Origin: Microbacterium sp. VKM Ac-2870
GTDB lineage: Bacteria; Actinomycetota; Actinomycetes; Actinomycetales; Microbacteriaceae
Length of the DNA: 64,000 nucleotides
Reading direction: 5' to 3'
Assembly (NCBI RefSeq): GCF_015350795.1
Contig: NZ_JADKSH010000003.1
Location: 186,001 to 250,000 of the forward strand
Shown: positions 1 through 8,320 of the stretch, in pieces
Layout: every line of letters starts with the position of its first letter
Position numbering within the stretch: the first letter of the stretch is position 1
Made by a program: the position numbers and the translations under genes
Notes under the pieces: model-generated
What the model saw: only the letters and a program-made list of their open reading frames with translations
What the model was told of the DNA's origin: nothing
Databases searched by the model: none

Positions 1-2
1 CA

Positions 3-104
3 CCGGAGGAGTGGTACTCGGGCCTTCCGCCGCGATGGGACGGTGTCATCTCCAACGTCATGGTGCGCCTCCTCACCCCAGCATGCATCCTCGGCACCGG
101 ATGA
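3..104 (+). CDS. C-terminal end of an unidentified protein (partial)
   Basis: An open frame runs in from the window edge and ends at TGA 102-104. It gives 33 residues, including WYSGLPPRWDG and a hydrophobic tail VMVRLLTPACILG. The composition looks protein-like rather than like a shadow frame, but the fragment is too short to place in a family. The gene would start upstream of the window. Confidence 0.4.
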   Translation, partial: PEEWYSGLPPRWDGVISNVMVRLLTPACILGTG

Positions 105-135
105 CCGGGGGGCTTGACGGGCGGGGGCCACCGTC

Positions 136-615
136 CTAAGCGCGCTCGAGGAGGTTCTTCTGCAAGAACACCTGTGCGGTGCCGTCACCGTGCGGGATCG
201 TCTCACTCCGGCGGTACCCCCGCCGCTCGTACAACGAGATGTTCTGCGTGCTGAGCGAGCCCGTGAACAGTTCGGCACGGCGGCATCCGACGTCCGTCCC
301 GCGGTGCTCGACGGCCCGGAGGAGCGCCGATCCGATGCCCTCGCCCTGCTGATCGGGGGCGATCGCGAGGCGGCCGATCAGCAGCAGATCACCGTCGGCG
401 ACGGCGCGAACGGCGCCCACCACGCGGCAACCGTCGATCGCGACGCAGCCCAGGTTGTCACGGAGCTCGAATGCGATCTCCTCGAGCGTCTGGGTGAGCG
501 GTGCCATATCCGGATCGCCGTAGATGAGGGCCTCGGTGACGAACGCCGCCCGTTGCACCGTCAGCACTTCGCCGGCATCCGCGGCGCGGATCGGGCGGAT
601 GATGATGTCGGTCAT
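136..615 (-). CDS. GNAT family N-acetyltransferase
   Basis: A 159-residue protein with the GNAT fold, which transfers the acetyl group of acetyl-CoA to an amine; the substrate cannot be read from sequence. Acetyl-CoA-binding motif A is at residues 80-99, with the pyrophosphate loop QGEGIG at 90-95. The C-terminal part (SLYERRGYRR) matches motif B. Length is typical for a single-domain member. The ATG at 613-615 is preceded by GGAAGGACATC, a good ribosome binding site. It is monocistronic and divergent from the small gene at 703. Confidence 0.85.
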   Translation of the reverse strand: MTDIIIRPIRAADAGEVLTVQRAAFVTEALIYGDPDMAPLTQTLEEIAFELRDNLGCVAIDGCRVVGAVRAVADGDLLLIGRLAIAPDQQGEGIGSALLRAVEHRGTDVGCRRAELFTGSLSTQNISLYERRGYRRSETIPHGDGTAQVFLQKNLLERA

Positions 616-702
616 GATGTCCTTCCTGGACGAGGATGAGGGGTGCTGCGGCCAGAGTCAATCCCCCTGGCGTCCGCCGGATTCCCGGCTACGTTCGCGA
701 AT

Positions 703-1041
703 ATGAAACGCGTGATCTTCGCTGACCGGGTGCTCCTCATGGGAGACGCCGCCGCCGACTCCCTGCTCGAGTACGCGCGAGTGCTGACCCACGCGCACGG
801 GGTGGACGCCGTGACCCTGCGCTGCCTCGGCGCCGACGGTGACACAGTCGAAGCGTCGTTCCTCCTCAACGGACATACGTCACTGCTGGTCGAGTCGACG
901 AACTCGAACATCCAGCCCCCCGACAACGCCGAGGCCGTGGCAGAGATCCGCGACCGCATCCACGCCCTTCTGCGGCCGGTCAGCGCAGGCGAAGAGATCT
1001 CGCCGTGGTCGTCAGGCTCGGACGAACCCGACGACCTCTGA
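703..1041 (+). CDS. Hypothetical protein, 112 aa
   Basis: No family recognised. The product starts MKRVIFADRVLLMGD and has an alternating hydrophobic pattern (VTLRCLG, VEASFLLNG, TSLLVEST) that suggests a small alpha/beta fold. The C-terminus is acidic and serine-rich. I chose ATG 703 over an in-frame upstream start at 643, because the extra 20 residues look non-coding and overlap the control region of the divergent acetyltransferase. The ribosome binding site is weak. No signal peptide or membrane segment is visible. Confidence 0.6.
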   Translation: MKRVIFADRVLLMGDAAADSLLEYARVLTHAHGVDAVTLRCLGADGDTVEASFLLNGHTSLLVESTNSNIQPPDNAEAVAEIRDRIHALLRPVSAGEEISPWSSGSDEPDDL

Positions 1042-1055
1042 GCGCCGCGGGCGCC

Positions 1056-1265
1056 TCACTCGTCGTCGGCGGGAATAGGCACGAGGGCGATGGGCACTCC
1101 CCCGCAGACCCACAGGTAGGCGTCGCGGCGCGCGCCCTCCCCGTCGTTCACGCGTACCCAGCCTCCGGATGCCGCGGCACGCTCGATCTCGCGCTGAATC
1201 TCCTCGAGCGACCGACCGCCCACGCTGTAGAGGTTCCCGCCGTAGTGCAGGTCAATCCGCTTCAT
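1056..1265 (-). CDS. Small hypothetical protein, 69 aa
   Basis: Not assigned to a family. The product (MKRIDLHYGGNLYSVGGRSLEE...) looks like a compact alpha/beta protein with a C-terminal hydrophobic strand, VPIALVPIP. Its start overlaps the end of the DUF7882-type reading frame by 14 bases (1252-1265), so the two genes were probably one translationally coupled operon before the insertion upstream. Loss of the upstream promoter may have silenced it. Confidence 0.65.
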   Translation of the reverse strand: MKRIDLHYGGNLYSVGGRSLEEIQREIERAAASGGWVRVNDGEGARRDAYLWVCGGVPIALVPIPADDE

Positions 1266-1436
1266 GATCGCCTCGCAGTGCCTCGACGAGCGTCGAGTCT
1301 TCGGGCGGCTCGGCGACGGGATACAACCCCGACGGCGAATTCGCCGTGTAGATGAGCGCCTCGACCCAGGCCCGGTTGATGGCCGGACGGCGGCTGCCGT
1401 AGAACTTGTAGACCAGCGAGACCCGCGGATGCAGCC
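1252..1436 (-). pseudogene. 3' half of a DUF7882-type gene split by the mobile element
   Basis: Read on the minus strand, 1436 to 1252 encodes LHPRVSLVYKFYGSRRPAIN, then WVEALIYTANSPSGLYPV and an acidic tail. I recognise this as the C-terminal half of the short (about 100-115 aa) DUF7882-type family common in Microbacteriaceae, sometimes misannotated as DNA ligase. The N-terminal half lies about 8.9 kb away at 10345-10504. The frame stays open to an ATG at 1560, but codons upstream of 1436 (MRIYQPVRPRR...) do not resemble the family and come from the inserted element. Joining T(10345) to GG(1436-1435) recreates the family-typical Trp codon and one uninterrupted frame. Confidence 0.8.
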
Positions 1437-1449
1437 TTCCCCGCGGTAT

Positions 1450-1568
1450 TGCATCAGATGCGAGATCCGAACGGGCGTCTGCGTCAGAAAGGCTATCGGT
1501 CGTTTCGATAGCCCCGCGATTTTCCGCGCGACGAGGTCTGACGGGCTGATAGATTCGCATCTAATGCA
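1450..1568. repeat. Nested inverted repeats at the left end of the element
   Basis: Three symmetric arm pairs surround one centre near 1502-1510. The outer pair is TGCATCAGATGCGAGATC (1450-1467) against the complement of GATTCGCATCTAATGCA (1552-1568). The middle pair is CGTCAGA (1482-1488) against TCTGACG (1537-1543). The inner pair is GGCTATCG (1491-1498) against CGATAGCC (1506-1513), which is perfect. The region is non-coding, lies just inside the insertion boundary and precedes the recombinase gene. It may be the recombinase binding/crossover region or a control site; the function is inferred. Confidence 0.6.
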
Positions 1569-1600
1569 CGATTAGCGCGTTATGTGGATGGATTGGGTGG

Positions 1601-2722
1601 TTGATGGGACGAGTTCCACACGGTGCGTCGTCACTGTATCTTGCGGGCGGGGTGTCGTTCCTCAACGCTCATGAGGCCGTGTTTGAGGCGATGATCGAGG
1701 GCTGGCGGATGCAGCAGATCGGTGGCCGACATCTCAAGGAGGATTCGGTGTCGCGCGCTTTGGGCGTGGTCCGGAGGTTCGAGTCGTACGCGGGCAAGAA
1801 GCCGTGGGAGTGGTCCGCGGGCGACTTTGACGAGTGGATGGCGCTGCTGGTGTCGCAACGGAAGGTCGAAGCGTCGACGATCCGGTCGTACCAGGGGGCG
1901 GTGCGCGCGTTCTGCGATTACATCTGCTCGCCGCACTACGGCTGGGTTGACGAGTGCATGGAGCGTTTCGGGACGCACCCGGTTCAGGTCTGCCATGAAT
2001 GGAACACGCTCGCGCACCTGCAGGATTACGAGGGCAAGCCGGGGCGACGCCCGTTGACGCGGTCGGAGCTGCAGCGCTTGCTGGATCATGCTGACGCCGA
2101 GGTGACGCGGTTGCTGGACGAGCGCCGCAAGGGTGCTCTGCCTGCGTTCCGGGACGCGACGCTGTTCAAGGTCGTCTACGCATGGGGGATGCGGGCGAGC
2201 GAGGCGGTTGGGCTTGATGTGACCGACTTCTACAGGAATTCGAAGGCTCCACAGTTCGGGGAGTTCGGTGTGATGCAGATCCGGCACGGGAAGTCGTCGC
2301 GGGGCGGGCCGCCGAAACGGCGGGCGGTCGTGTCGTTGTTCGGCTGGGCGGTTGAGGCTCTTCAGGAGTATGTCGAGCAGGTGCGTCCGTTGATGGTCCG
2401 GGACGGGTCGCCGGCGCTCTGGGTCTCGGAACGCGGGACGAGGCTGCGCACGCGGGAGCTGGCGTCGAGGTTCGCCGTCTACCGGACGGCGCTGGGGCTG
2501 GATGAGGTGTTGACGCCGCACGCGCTGCGTCATTCCTACGTGACCCACCTGATCGAGTCCGGGGTCGATCCCGCGTTCGTGCAACGTCAGGTCGGGCACC
2601 TGCACCAGTCGACGACGGCGATCTATACGGGCGTGAGCGCGGACTACATGAACACGATGATGAGTCAGGCGATCGAGAAGACGCGGCACAGGCCGCGCGA
2701 TGAGGAAGAGAGCGGGCGATGA
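1601..2722 (+). CDS. Tyrosine recombinase/integrase
   Basis: A site-specific recombinase of the XerC/XerD-lambda integrase type, 373 aa from TTG 1601 (372 from ATG 1604). It would catalyse strand exchange through a 3'-phosphotyrosine. The N-terminal SAM-like core-binding domain covers about 25-140 and the catalytic domain about 150-350. The full catalytic set is visible: Arg198 (GMRAS), Lys231 (RHGK), His307-x-x-Arg310 (HALRH), His333 (VGH) and Tyr342 (IYTG). It overlaps the next gene by four bases (ATGA). With the next two genes it forms a transcriptional unit at the left end of the element and is the likely mover of the element. Confidence 0.92.
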   Translation: MMGRVPHGASSLYLAGGVSFLNAHEAVFEAMIEGWRMQQIGGRHLKEDSVSRALGVVRRFESYAGKKPWEWSAGDFDEWMALLVSQRKVEASTIRSYQGAVRAFCDYICSPHYGWVDECMERFGTHPVQVCHEWNTLAHLQDYEGKPGRRPLTRSELQRLLDHADAEVTRLLDERRKGALPAFRDATLFKVVYAWGMRASEAVGLDVTDFYRNSKAPQFGEFGVMQIRHGKSSRGGPPKRRAVVSLFGWAVEALQEYVEQVRPLMVRDGSPALWVSERGTRLRTRELASRFAVYRTALGLDEVLTPHALRHSYVTHLIESGVDPAFVQRQVGHLHQSTTAIYTGVSADYMNTMMSQAIEKTRHRPRDEEESGR

Positions 2723-3075
2723 GACTGATCGGGTTTGAGTGGCGGCTTCGGGAGGTGATGGCGGCGGCGGGAATGTTCTCCACGACGAAGCTGGTCCCGC
2801 TGCTGGAAGAGCGGGGCGTCTACTTGTCGACGAGCCAGGTATATCGGCTCGCCGCGGAGAAGCCGGAGCGGATGAACATGCAGGCGCTGGTCGCGCTGCT
2901 GGACATCTTCGATTGCACGTTCGAGGAGCTCGCGCCGCGGGTGGTCCTCGGCAGCGCGGTCGCAGCGACCGGGACGACCGATCCTGGGCCGGAGCGGGGC
3001 GATTCGGCGACGAACCGACTCCGGGAGTCGGGCCTGAAGCCGCGTAGGGCGCAGATTCTCCCGCCGGATGCTTGA
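2719..3075 (+). CDS. Small HTH (Cro/CI-type) protein
   Basis: A 118-aa protein whose residues about 20-72 (STTKLVPLLEERG, STSQVYRLAAEKPERM, LVALLDIFDCTFEEL) fit the Cro/CI-type helix-turn-helix fold, with the recognition helix around STSQVYRLAA. The C-terminal 40 residues are polar and likely disordered. It overlaps the recombinase stop by four bases and the next gene by eight, so all three are translationally coupled. It probably represses the module or acts as a directionality factor; the sequence does not decide between these. Confidence 0.8.
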   Translation: MRLIGFEWRLREVMAAAGMFSTTKLVPLLEERGVYLSTSQVYRLAAEKPERMNMQALVALLDIFDCTFEELAPRVVLGSAVAATGTTDPGPERGDSATNRLRESGLKPRRAQILPPDA

Positions 3076-5656
3076 CCCGGTCTTCGCCGCGCTGACCACG
3101 CAGATCGCCGCCGTCGAGCAGGCTCTTCCGCGTGAGCGGATCGCCGAGATCGTGAACGGCTCGTTCCGGCAGCTGCCGGTTGCCCGCCGGACGCTCGACC
3201 TGGTCACGCAGGCACCCGGGCTGCTCACCGCGGCGGATCCGCAGACCACGCCGGCTCTGGCAAGTCTGTTGCTTCGCCTCCACGAGGCTGGAGCGCGGAC
3301 TGTCCGACCGCCGCGTTGCGCACACTGCGGCGGGCTGCGGAAGCTGCTGCAGCGCACGCCGACCGGGCGGATCTGCGCTCCATGCGGTCGCCGTCTCGCT
3401 TCCAGGAGCGGACTCTGTGATCGTTGCGGGCACACCCGCCGCGTGCAGACAGGGCCCGGTGAGAGCGCGTACTGCAAACGATGCTGGGTCGACATGAAAC
3501 CCGAAGCGGCCGAGCGCATCGTCGAGCAAGTCCGCCGCCATCGCCGTGTCGCGACCGCGACCATCCTTCGAGCGGTGGAGCAGATGGCGGCGGACGGGAG
3601 GGACCGCCGAGTGCGGCTGATGCTCGAGCTGCAGGCCCACGGCGCGGAGTGGTTCTCCGACCCGGCCGCGGGCTCTGTGCTGTTCGGCACGTTCTACGAC
3701 CTTCTCCACGCGGACGGCGCGCGTCTGCCCGAACGACGCTGCGGAGGCTGCGGCACCACGCGCACGCTCACCGAACGCGTCGAGGGACGAGTGAGCTGCC
3801 GACGCTGCTACCGGATCGCGCACCATGCCCCCTGCGATGGCTGCGACGACGTCACCAACCTGGAGCGGGTGCTCTCCGACGGGCGGCGACTCTGCCAACG
3901 CTGCACGAACAAGCTCCCCGACGAGAACGCCGTCTGCGTGAGCTGCGGCAACCATCGACTGATCGCCTACCGCAGCCCGGAGGGCCCGCTGTGTTCAACG
4001 TGTCGGAGCTCCTCCCGGCTGGACACCTGCACGGACTGCGGGGAGCTTGCGCCCTGTTTGTTCCACGGCAGCGAGAAAGCGATCTGCAAACCCTGCTCCG
4101 ACAAGGCCAGCGTCGACACCTGCACGATCTGCGGGAACGAGCGGCAATGCCGCTGGCCGGGAACCGCGCGCGCCGCCTGCGAGCAGTGCTCCAACCCTCG
4201 CCAGCCCTGCGTGAGCTGCGGGGAGGTCCGGCTGCGCCACAAGCGCACCGAAGACGGCTCCGGCTATCTCTGCTGGGCCTGCGTTCCGCCGATCATCGAG
4301 ACCTGCACAAGCTGCGGAGACGCTCGGATAGTGAACGGCCGGATCGAGGGCCGGCCGTTCTGCCCGCTCTGCTATCCCCGCCAACCGGAGTCGTTCCGCC
4401 CCTGCACCAGCTGCGGGACCATCACACGGCTGATCGCGAAGCTCTGCCCCCGTTGCCGAGCCGATCAGATGATCCGGGAGATGGTGCCCGACGAGCTCGC
4501 CGCCTCCGATGCACGCATCGCGCATCTGCGAGAGCGGTGGTTCCAGGGTGCTCCGTCGAAGATCGTCTACGCCTTCGAACGCGGCACCGTCGCCTGCACG
4601 CTGATCACCCGAGTGCTCACCGCCCCATCCCTGCGCACTCACGCCTACCTCGACCAGGCCGGCTCGGAGTATCAGACCCGAGCGGTTCGGTCCGTGCTCA
4701 TCGACCACGGGCTGCTCCCACCGCGGGACGAGCTGCTCGCCCGGTTCGAGCTCTGGCTCGACAGCGCACTTGCCGAGATCCCCGACCCGGGTGAACAGCG
4801 CACCGTCACCCAATACGCGCGATGGCGACACCTGCGCGCACTGCGCCGCAACACGATGCCGTCCCGATCAGGCCAGCTGTCCTGGCGGCGGCTCGAGATC
4901 GCGGGGATCATCGAACTGCTGGAATGGATCCATACCCGCGGAGGTTCTCTCGTGTCCCTCACCCAGGCGGATGTCGATGAATGGCTCACCGGCGGCCGAC
5001 GCCCGTTCCTGCACCACTTCCTGACCTGGACCGCATGGGCCGGCGCATCCCGACCGCTCACCGCTCCACGCCCGCCATCAGGAGCCTTGAGCCCGCAAGC
5101 CATGAGCGACGAGGAACGCTGGCGGCTGCTCGCCGATGTCACCTCCGACCCGTCCATCAACCCGCACACGAAGCTCGCCGCGGGGCTGATGCTCATGTTC
5201 GGCGTCCGGGCGGCGAAGATCGTCCAGTTGCGCGCGGAAGACGTCACCGTCACGGACCAGGCCGTGGTCGTCCGCCTCGGCCAGGAACCTCTCGTGCTCC
5301 CCGCCGAGCTCGCGCCGGCGGCCGCGGGAGCCGCCAGCAACCGCACCGCGCCTCGCATGTTCGTGGAGAGCATCGAACAGGAGTGGGTCTATCCCGGAAC
5401 CCGGGCCGGGCATCACATGGCCCCCGACACGCTGAATACCCGGCTCCGCGCTGCCGGCATCCCGCCGCGACTTGCCCGCACCGGCGCGCTGATAGCGCTC
5501 GCGCAGGAACTCCCACCCGTCGTTCTCAGCCGGCTGACTGGCCTGGACATCTCCTCCGCGATCGCCTGGTCCAACGCGATCGGCGCGAACAGCACCGCCT
5601 ACGCCGCCGCGGTCGTCGAGCGCGTCGGCATGCCCCTCCCAGTCGTCCTGCACTGA
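3068..5656 (+). CDS. Zinc-ribbon array protein with degenerate recombinase C-terminus
   Basis: An 862-aa protein with no named family that I recognise. Residues 84-463 contain twenty CxxC motifs, which pair into ten zinc ribbons of the form CxxCG-N(about 15-20)-CxxC (for example C84/C87 with C103/C106 and C446/C449 with C460/C463). A helical spacer (about 145-220) follows the first four motifs. Residues about 480-862 resemble a tyrosine recombinase: a SAM-like segment at 560-660 and FGVRAAKIVQLRAEDV at 711-726, with Arg713 like the first catalytic Arg. At the C-terminus, LTGLDISSAIAWSNAIG has Trp834 where the nucleophilic Tyr would be expected, and the HxxR motif is not preserved. It is probably an inactive recombinase partner that uses ribbons to bind DNA or protein. 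Start ATG 3068 overlaps the HTH gene. Confidence 0.75.
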   Translation: MLDPVFAALTTQIAAVEQALPRERIAEIVNGSFRQLPVARRTLDLVTQAPGLLTAADPQTTPALASLLLRLHEAGARTVRPPRCAHCGGLRKLLQRTPTGRICAPCGRRLASRSGLCDRCGHTRRVQTGPGESAYCKRCWVDMKPEAAERIVEQVRRHRRVATATILRAVEQMAADGRDRRVRLMLELQAHGAEWFSDPAAGSVLFGTFYDLLHADGARLPERRCGGCGTTRTLTERVEGRVSCRRCYRIAHHAPCDGCDDVTNLERVLSDGRRLCQRCTNKLPDENAVCVSCGNHRLIAYRSPEGPLCSTCRSSSRLDTCTDCGELAPCLFHGSEKAICKPCSDKASVDTCTICGNERQCRWPGTARAACEQCSNPRQPCVSCGEVRLRHKRTEDGSGYLCWACVPPIIETCTSCGDARIVNGRIEGRPFCPLCYPRQPESFRPCTSCGTITRLIAKLCPRCRADQMIREMVPDELAASDARIAHLRERWFQGAPSKIVYAFERGTVACTLITRVLTAPSLRTHAYLDQAGSEYQTRAVRSVLIDHGLLPPRDELLARFELWLDSALAEIPDPGEQRTVTQYARWRHLRALRRNTMPSRSGQLSWRRLEIAGIIELLEWIHTRGGSLVSLTQADVDEWLTGGRRPFLHHFLTWTAWAGASRPLTAPRPPSGALSPQAMSDEERWRLLADVTSDPSINPHTKLAAGLMLMFGVRAAKIVQLRAEDVTVTDQAVVVRLGQEPLVLPAELAPAAAGAASNRTAPRMFVESIEQEWVYPGTRAGHHMAPDTLNTRLRAAGIPPRLARTGALIALAQELPPVVLSRLTGLDISSAIAWSNAIGANSTAYAAAVVERVGMPLPVVLH

Positions 5657-5881
5657 AATCTGACGATGACGTTTCCAGGGATGTCACGTCGTGAGAATCG
5701 GGCGGCACCGATTCTGCTCGGCGGTCAACTCGTCCTGATCGTGGCCGCGCTCTCCTTCGACATAGGCCACGAACAACACCCACGCCGTGTCCGATGATCG
5801 GCGTCGGGTGGGAGGGCGTCTGGTGTCCGAGTTCGTCGTTCCGGTCAACCACGTCGTATGACCTTGACGTGCAGGAGCCGC

Positions 5882-6802
5882 TCAATGCCGCTCGGTCGGC
5901 ACGCTCGGCCGGTCCCCGGGAGAGTGCGTCGACTGAGGGTCGCAGCAGTCCTCCTCGGTCCTCCGTCCGGAGTTCCGACGGCGTTGATGAAGGAATCCGC
6001 TTAGTAGCACGATGAGCACCACGGTGGTAGACAGGCCGGCGATGACGCCGGTGTTGCTTTGGAGCCAGTTCGATATCGTCGCCGAGACAGCGGCGACGTC
6101 GGTGCGCCCTGCGGAAGGGGCATCGCCGACGACAACTGGAAACCAGTACCAAGCCAGGTAGACGCCGGTGAGGATCAGGACGGCGGCGGTGACCTTGGGA
6201 ACGAATCGTGTCAGTGCGGCGATCCGCCTGGACAGCACAGAACCGGCTACGGCGGCGACCACGGCGACAAGCAGCAGGACGGTGGCGGAGCCGGCGGCAT
6301 AGATGGCGAAGACGAGGAGCAGCCCGACGAAACTGGCTGTCGCCTGGGCCTGGGCGATGACCGCGAGGAGTACGCCGAAGGTGCACGACAGCGAGGCCGC
6401 GGCGTAGCCGACGCCGAAGACGACCATGCGCACGGCGCTGGGCAGCCGCTCGATTGCGCGGCCGGGTATGCCGGGAAGCCGGAGGGACATAGAGCGTCCG
6501 GCTAGCATCGCCCCGCCGAGCAGCACCAACAGGATCCCGACGGCGAGGCCGAGGGCTGGGGCGGCCTGGATCAGGCCCCGTGCGCCGGCGCTTACCGCGA
6601 CGCCAGCCAAGGCGAGCGTGCCCGCAAACCCGATCGTCAGCGCGAGGCCAGCCCGTAGGGCGCGCAGCAGGCGCACCGGGGCTGAGGAAGAGGCGGCGTC
6701 GCCCAGCGCATGGGTGATCCAGGCCGGGAGCAGCGCGAAGCCGCAGGGATTGACGGGGGCGATCATCCCGGCGGCGAAGGCAAGGGCGAGGAGTCCGCCC
6801 AT
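5882..6802 (-). CDS. CcdA/DsbD-like membrane protein of the mercury operon
   Basis: A 306-aa integral membrane protein with six or more hydrophobic segments. The first begins LALAFAAGMIAPVNPCGFAL, with Cys20, and a second Cys140 lies in AAASLSCTFGV. This pair matches the two transmembrane cysteines that CcdA proteins use to carry electrons from cytoplasmic thioredoxin across the membrane. The tail adds EEDCCDPQ (Cys286-287), which CcdA does not normally have. It is last in the minus-strand mer operon, four bases after the redox lipoprotein. It likely keeps that lipoprotein or a transported metal thiolate reduced. The mercury role is inferred from context. Confidence 0.8.
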   Translation of the reverse strand: MGGLLALAFAAGMIAPVNPCGFALLPAWITHALGDAASSSAPVRLLRALRAGLALTIGFAGTLALAGVAVSAGARGLIQAAPALGLAVGILLVLLGGAMLAGRSMSLRLPGIPGRAIERLPSAVRMVVFGVGYAAASLSCTFGVLLAVIAQAQATASFVGLLLVFAIYAAGSATVLLLVAVVAAVAGSVLSRRIAALTRFVPKVTAAVLILTGVYLAWYWFPVVVGDAPSAGRTDVAAVSATISNWLQSNTGVIAGLSTTVVLIVLLSGFLHQRRRNSGRRTEEDCCDPQSTHSPGDRPSVPTERH

Positions 6803-6805
6803 CGC

Positions 6806-7324
6806 TCAGGCCCCGGCCTTGTGGAGCGCGGAGACGATCGTATCGGCGTCGGGGTCGGTGGCGCGGAAGGTCACCTGTCCGTCACTGTCGACGATGATCA
6901 GTGTAGACAGCGCGGCGACCCCGAAGCGCTGGGACAGCGCCGCGCCCTCGTCGATGGCGGCGGGGACATGCACGGCGTCGACGTACTCCATGAACCTCTG
7001 AATGGTCTCGGTAGGTTCGCGCGGATCCATGTCGACGGCGAGGAACTGGGCATCGATGCCGGCCTCCTCGGCCGCGGCTGCCGCCTGACCGAGGGATCGG
7101 ACTCCGCCGACGCATTCGCCGCAGCCGACGGAGAAGAAGAACACCGCGGTGGGCTTCCCGGCGGCGGGCAGGCTGATCCGCTGAGCGTCGATGCTGGTCA
7201 CCGTCGCGGCGGTGGCAGTCTCGGCAGAGACGGGATCCTTATCAACGGTGCCGCAGGCGGTCAGGATGAGCGAGCCTGCGAGCAGGAGGGTGGCGAGCGA
7301 ACGACGGGCGCGGGAGCTGATCAT
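6806..7324 (-). CDS. Thioredoxin-like (TlpA-type) lipoprotein
   Basis: A 172-aa protein with a lipoprotein signal (hydrophobic core LATLLLAGSLILTAC, lipidated Cys24) followed by a thioredoxin fold. The redox motif is VGCGEC, Cys68-x-x-Cys71, and FGVAALSTLIIVDSDG carries the strand after the usual cis-Pro position, here Leu-Ser-Thr. It is expected outside the membrane, working with the CcdA-like protein encoded next to it. It overlaps the upstream CC membrane protein gene by four bases. It could bind Hg(II) in place of periplasmic MerP or reduce protein thiols; the sequence alone does not decide. Confidence 0.82.
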   Translation of the reverse strand: MISSRARRSLATLLLAGSLILTACGTVDKDPVSAETATAATVTSIDAQRISLPAAGKPTAVFFFSVGCGECVGGVRSLGQAAAAAEEAGIDAQFLAVDMDPREPTETIQRFMEYVDAVHVPAAIDEGAALSQRFGVAALSTLIIVDSDGQVTFRATDPDADTIVSALHKAGA

Positions 7325-7620
7325 TGGTTCTGTTCGCCCTTCGGGTCGGTGCGGTGAGCGGATTCGGTGGGCGGGCAGCAGTCAGGTTCGACACGGCCGC
7401 GGCGGGTTCGGCGGCGGACGACGACGAGCAGCACGATCGCGAGGAGCGCAATGCCCACGCCGATCACCCACGGGTTGCCGAGAAGGAGCCCGCCGATGCC
7501 AGTAAGCATTCCGCCGGCGATGAGCACGGGCAGCGCGCAGCAGATCGTCATGAGGAGCACGGCACCGGCTCCCAGGAGTAGGCCACCGCCTCGCGTTCGG
7601 TCGTCGTGTTTGGAGGTCAT
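7321..7620 (-). CDS. MerT/MerF-like small membrane protein
   Basis: A 99-aa protein with two transmembrane segments (about 14-38 and 45-69). The first contains a vicinal pair, ICCALP (Cys27-28), placed as in MerT/MerF mercuric ion transporters. The cytoplasmic tail contains EPDCCPP (Cys81-82). It likely takes Hg(II) across the membrane and passes it to MerA. ATG 7620 is preferred, with AGAAGGA upstream. A TTG at 7653 overlapping the merB stop is possible but adds residues unlike the family. It does not match canonical MerT well enough for me to use the symbol. Confidence 0.7.
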   Translation of the reverse strand: MTSKHDDRTRGGGLLLGAGAVLLMTICCALPVLIAGGMLTGIGGLLLGNPWVIGVGIALLAIVLLVVVRRRTRRGRVEPDCCPPTESAHRTDPKGEQNQ

Positions 7621-7649
7621 AGCGTTCTCGAATCCTTCTGTGTCGCGGG

Positions 7650-8300
7650 TCAACAGCAGCGGGGACAGTCGTCGGCCACCGGGGTGTCGTCCTGAAGCAG
7701 GTCGAGCAGGCTCGTTGTGAGCTCGTTGCCGATCCGGTAGGCCTCGGCCACCGACACCACCTCGGCACCGGGATGCTCAGAGAGCCACCCGGTGGCGTCG
7801 TCGACGGAGGCGAAATAGTGCACCTGGTTGCAGAAGGCCGAGCGGATCGAGGTGATCTGCTCCAGGTTCACCAGCGACACCACGGCGCTCGGGGGTGTGA
7901 CGCCGGTGACACCGGCAACCGGATCGATGGTGACGCGGATCGTCTCTCCGCTGGCCGGGGAGACGGACTCCACGCGCGCTGGGCGATCGAGGAGGGCCGG
8001 GAAGATGAGGGTGTCCAGGGCGCACCAGGTGTAGAGCTCCTCACCGTCGACGGTGAACCGGTGCGGTGTAGGGCGCAGCGTGAGGCCCTGGCCGACGATT
8101 CGGCCCTGGTCGTCGTACTCGGTGTCCTGCATCGCGGCCAGTCCGAGCCGTACCTCGTCGATCGTGCGGCCCGCAGCCACGGACAGCTGTTGGACGGTGA
8201 CGGGGTCACCGTCGGCGAGCAGCCGCAGCAGCGGGATGAGCAGGCCGGTCTCTCCCAGTCGGCTGAGCCGCTCGGGCAGTTGCATGCTGAGGTCAGACAT
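7650..8300 (-). CDS. merB: Organomercurial lyase MerB
   Basis: A 216-aa alkylmercury lyase that protonolyses the carbon-mercury bond and hands Hg(II) to MerA. The catalytic residues match the family: Cys93 and Asp96 in YTWCALDTL, and Cys157 in SAFCNQVHYF. The N-terminal winged-helix-like region covers about 1-80. The C-terminus ends DDCPRCC, a cysteine cluster beyond the usual fold. ATG 8300 is chosen because GGAGG lies eight bases upstream; an in-frame start at 8333 would overlap merA. It lies 20 bases after merA, so this operon is a broad-spectrum (organomercurial) type. Confidence 0.95.
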   Translation of the reverse strand: MSDLSMQLPERLSRLGETGLLIPLLRLLADGDPVTVQQLSVAAGRTIDEVRLGLAAMQDTEYDDQGRIVGQGLTLRPTPHRFTVDGEELYTWCALDTLIFPALLDRPARVESVSPASGETIRVTIDPVAGVTGVTPPSAVVSLVNLEQITSIRSAFCNQVHYFASVDDATGWLSEHPGAEVVSVAEAYRIGNELTTSLLDLLQDDTPVADDCPRCC

Positions 8301-8320
8301 CGTGGGTTCCTCCAGTTCGT

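Noticed and set aside
1631..3955. Long minus-strand open frame (774 codons) opposite the recombinase module
   Set aside because: It is the antisense of well-supported genes, its product is Arg/Pro/His-rich and low in recognisable motifs, and high GC makes such shadows common.
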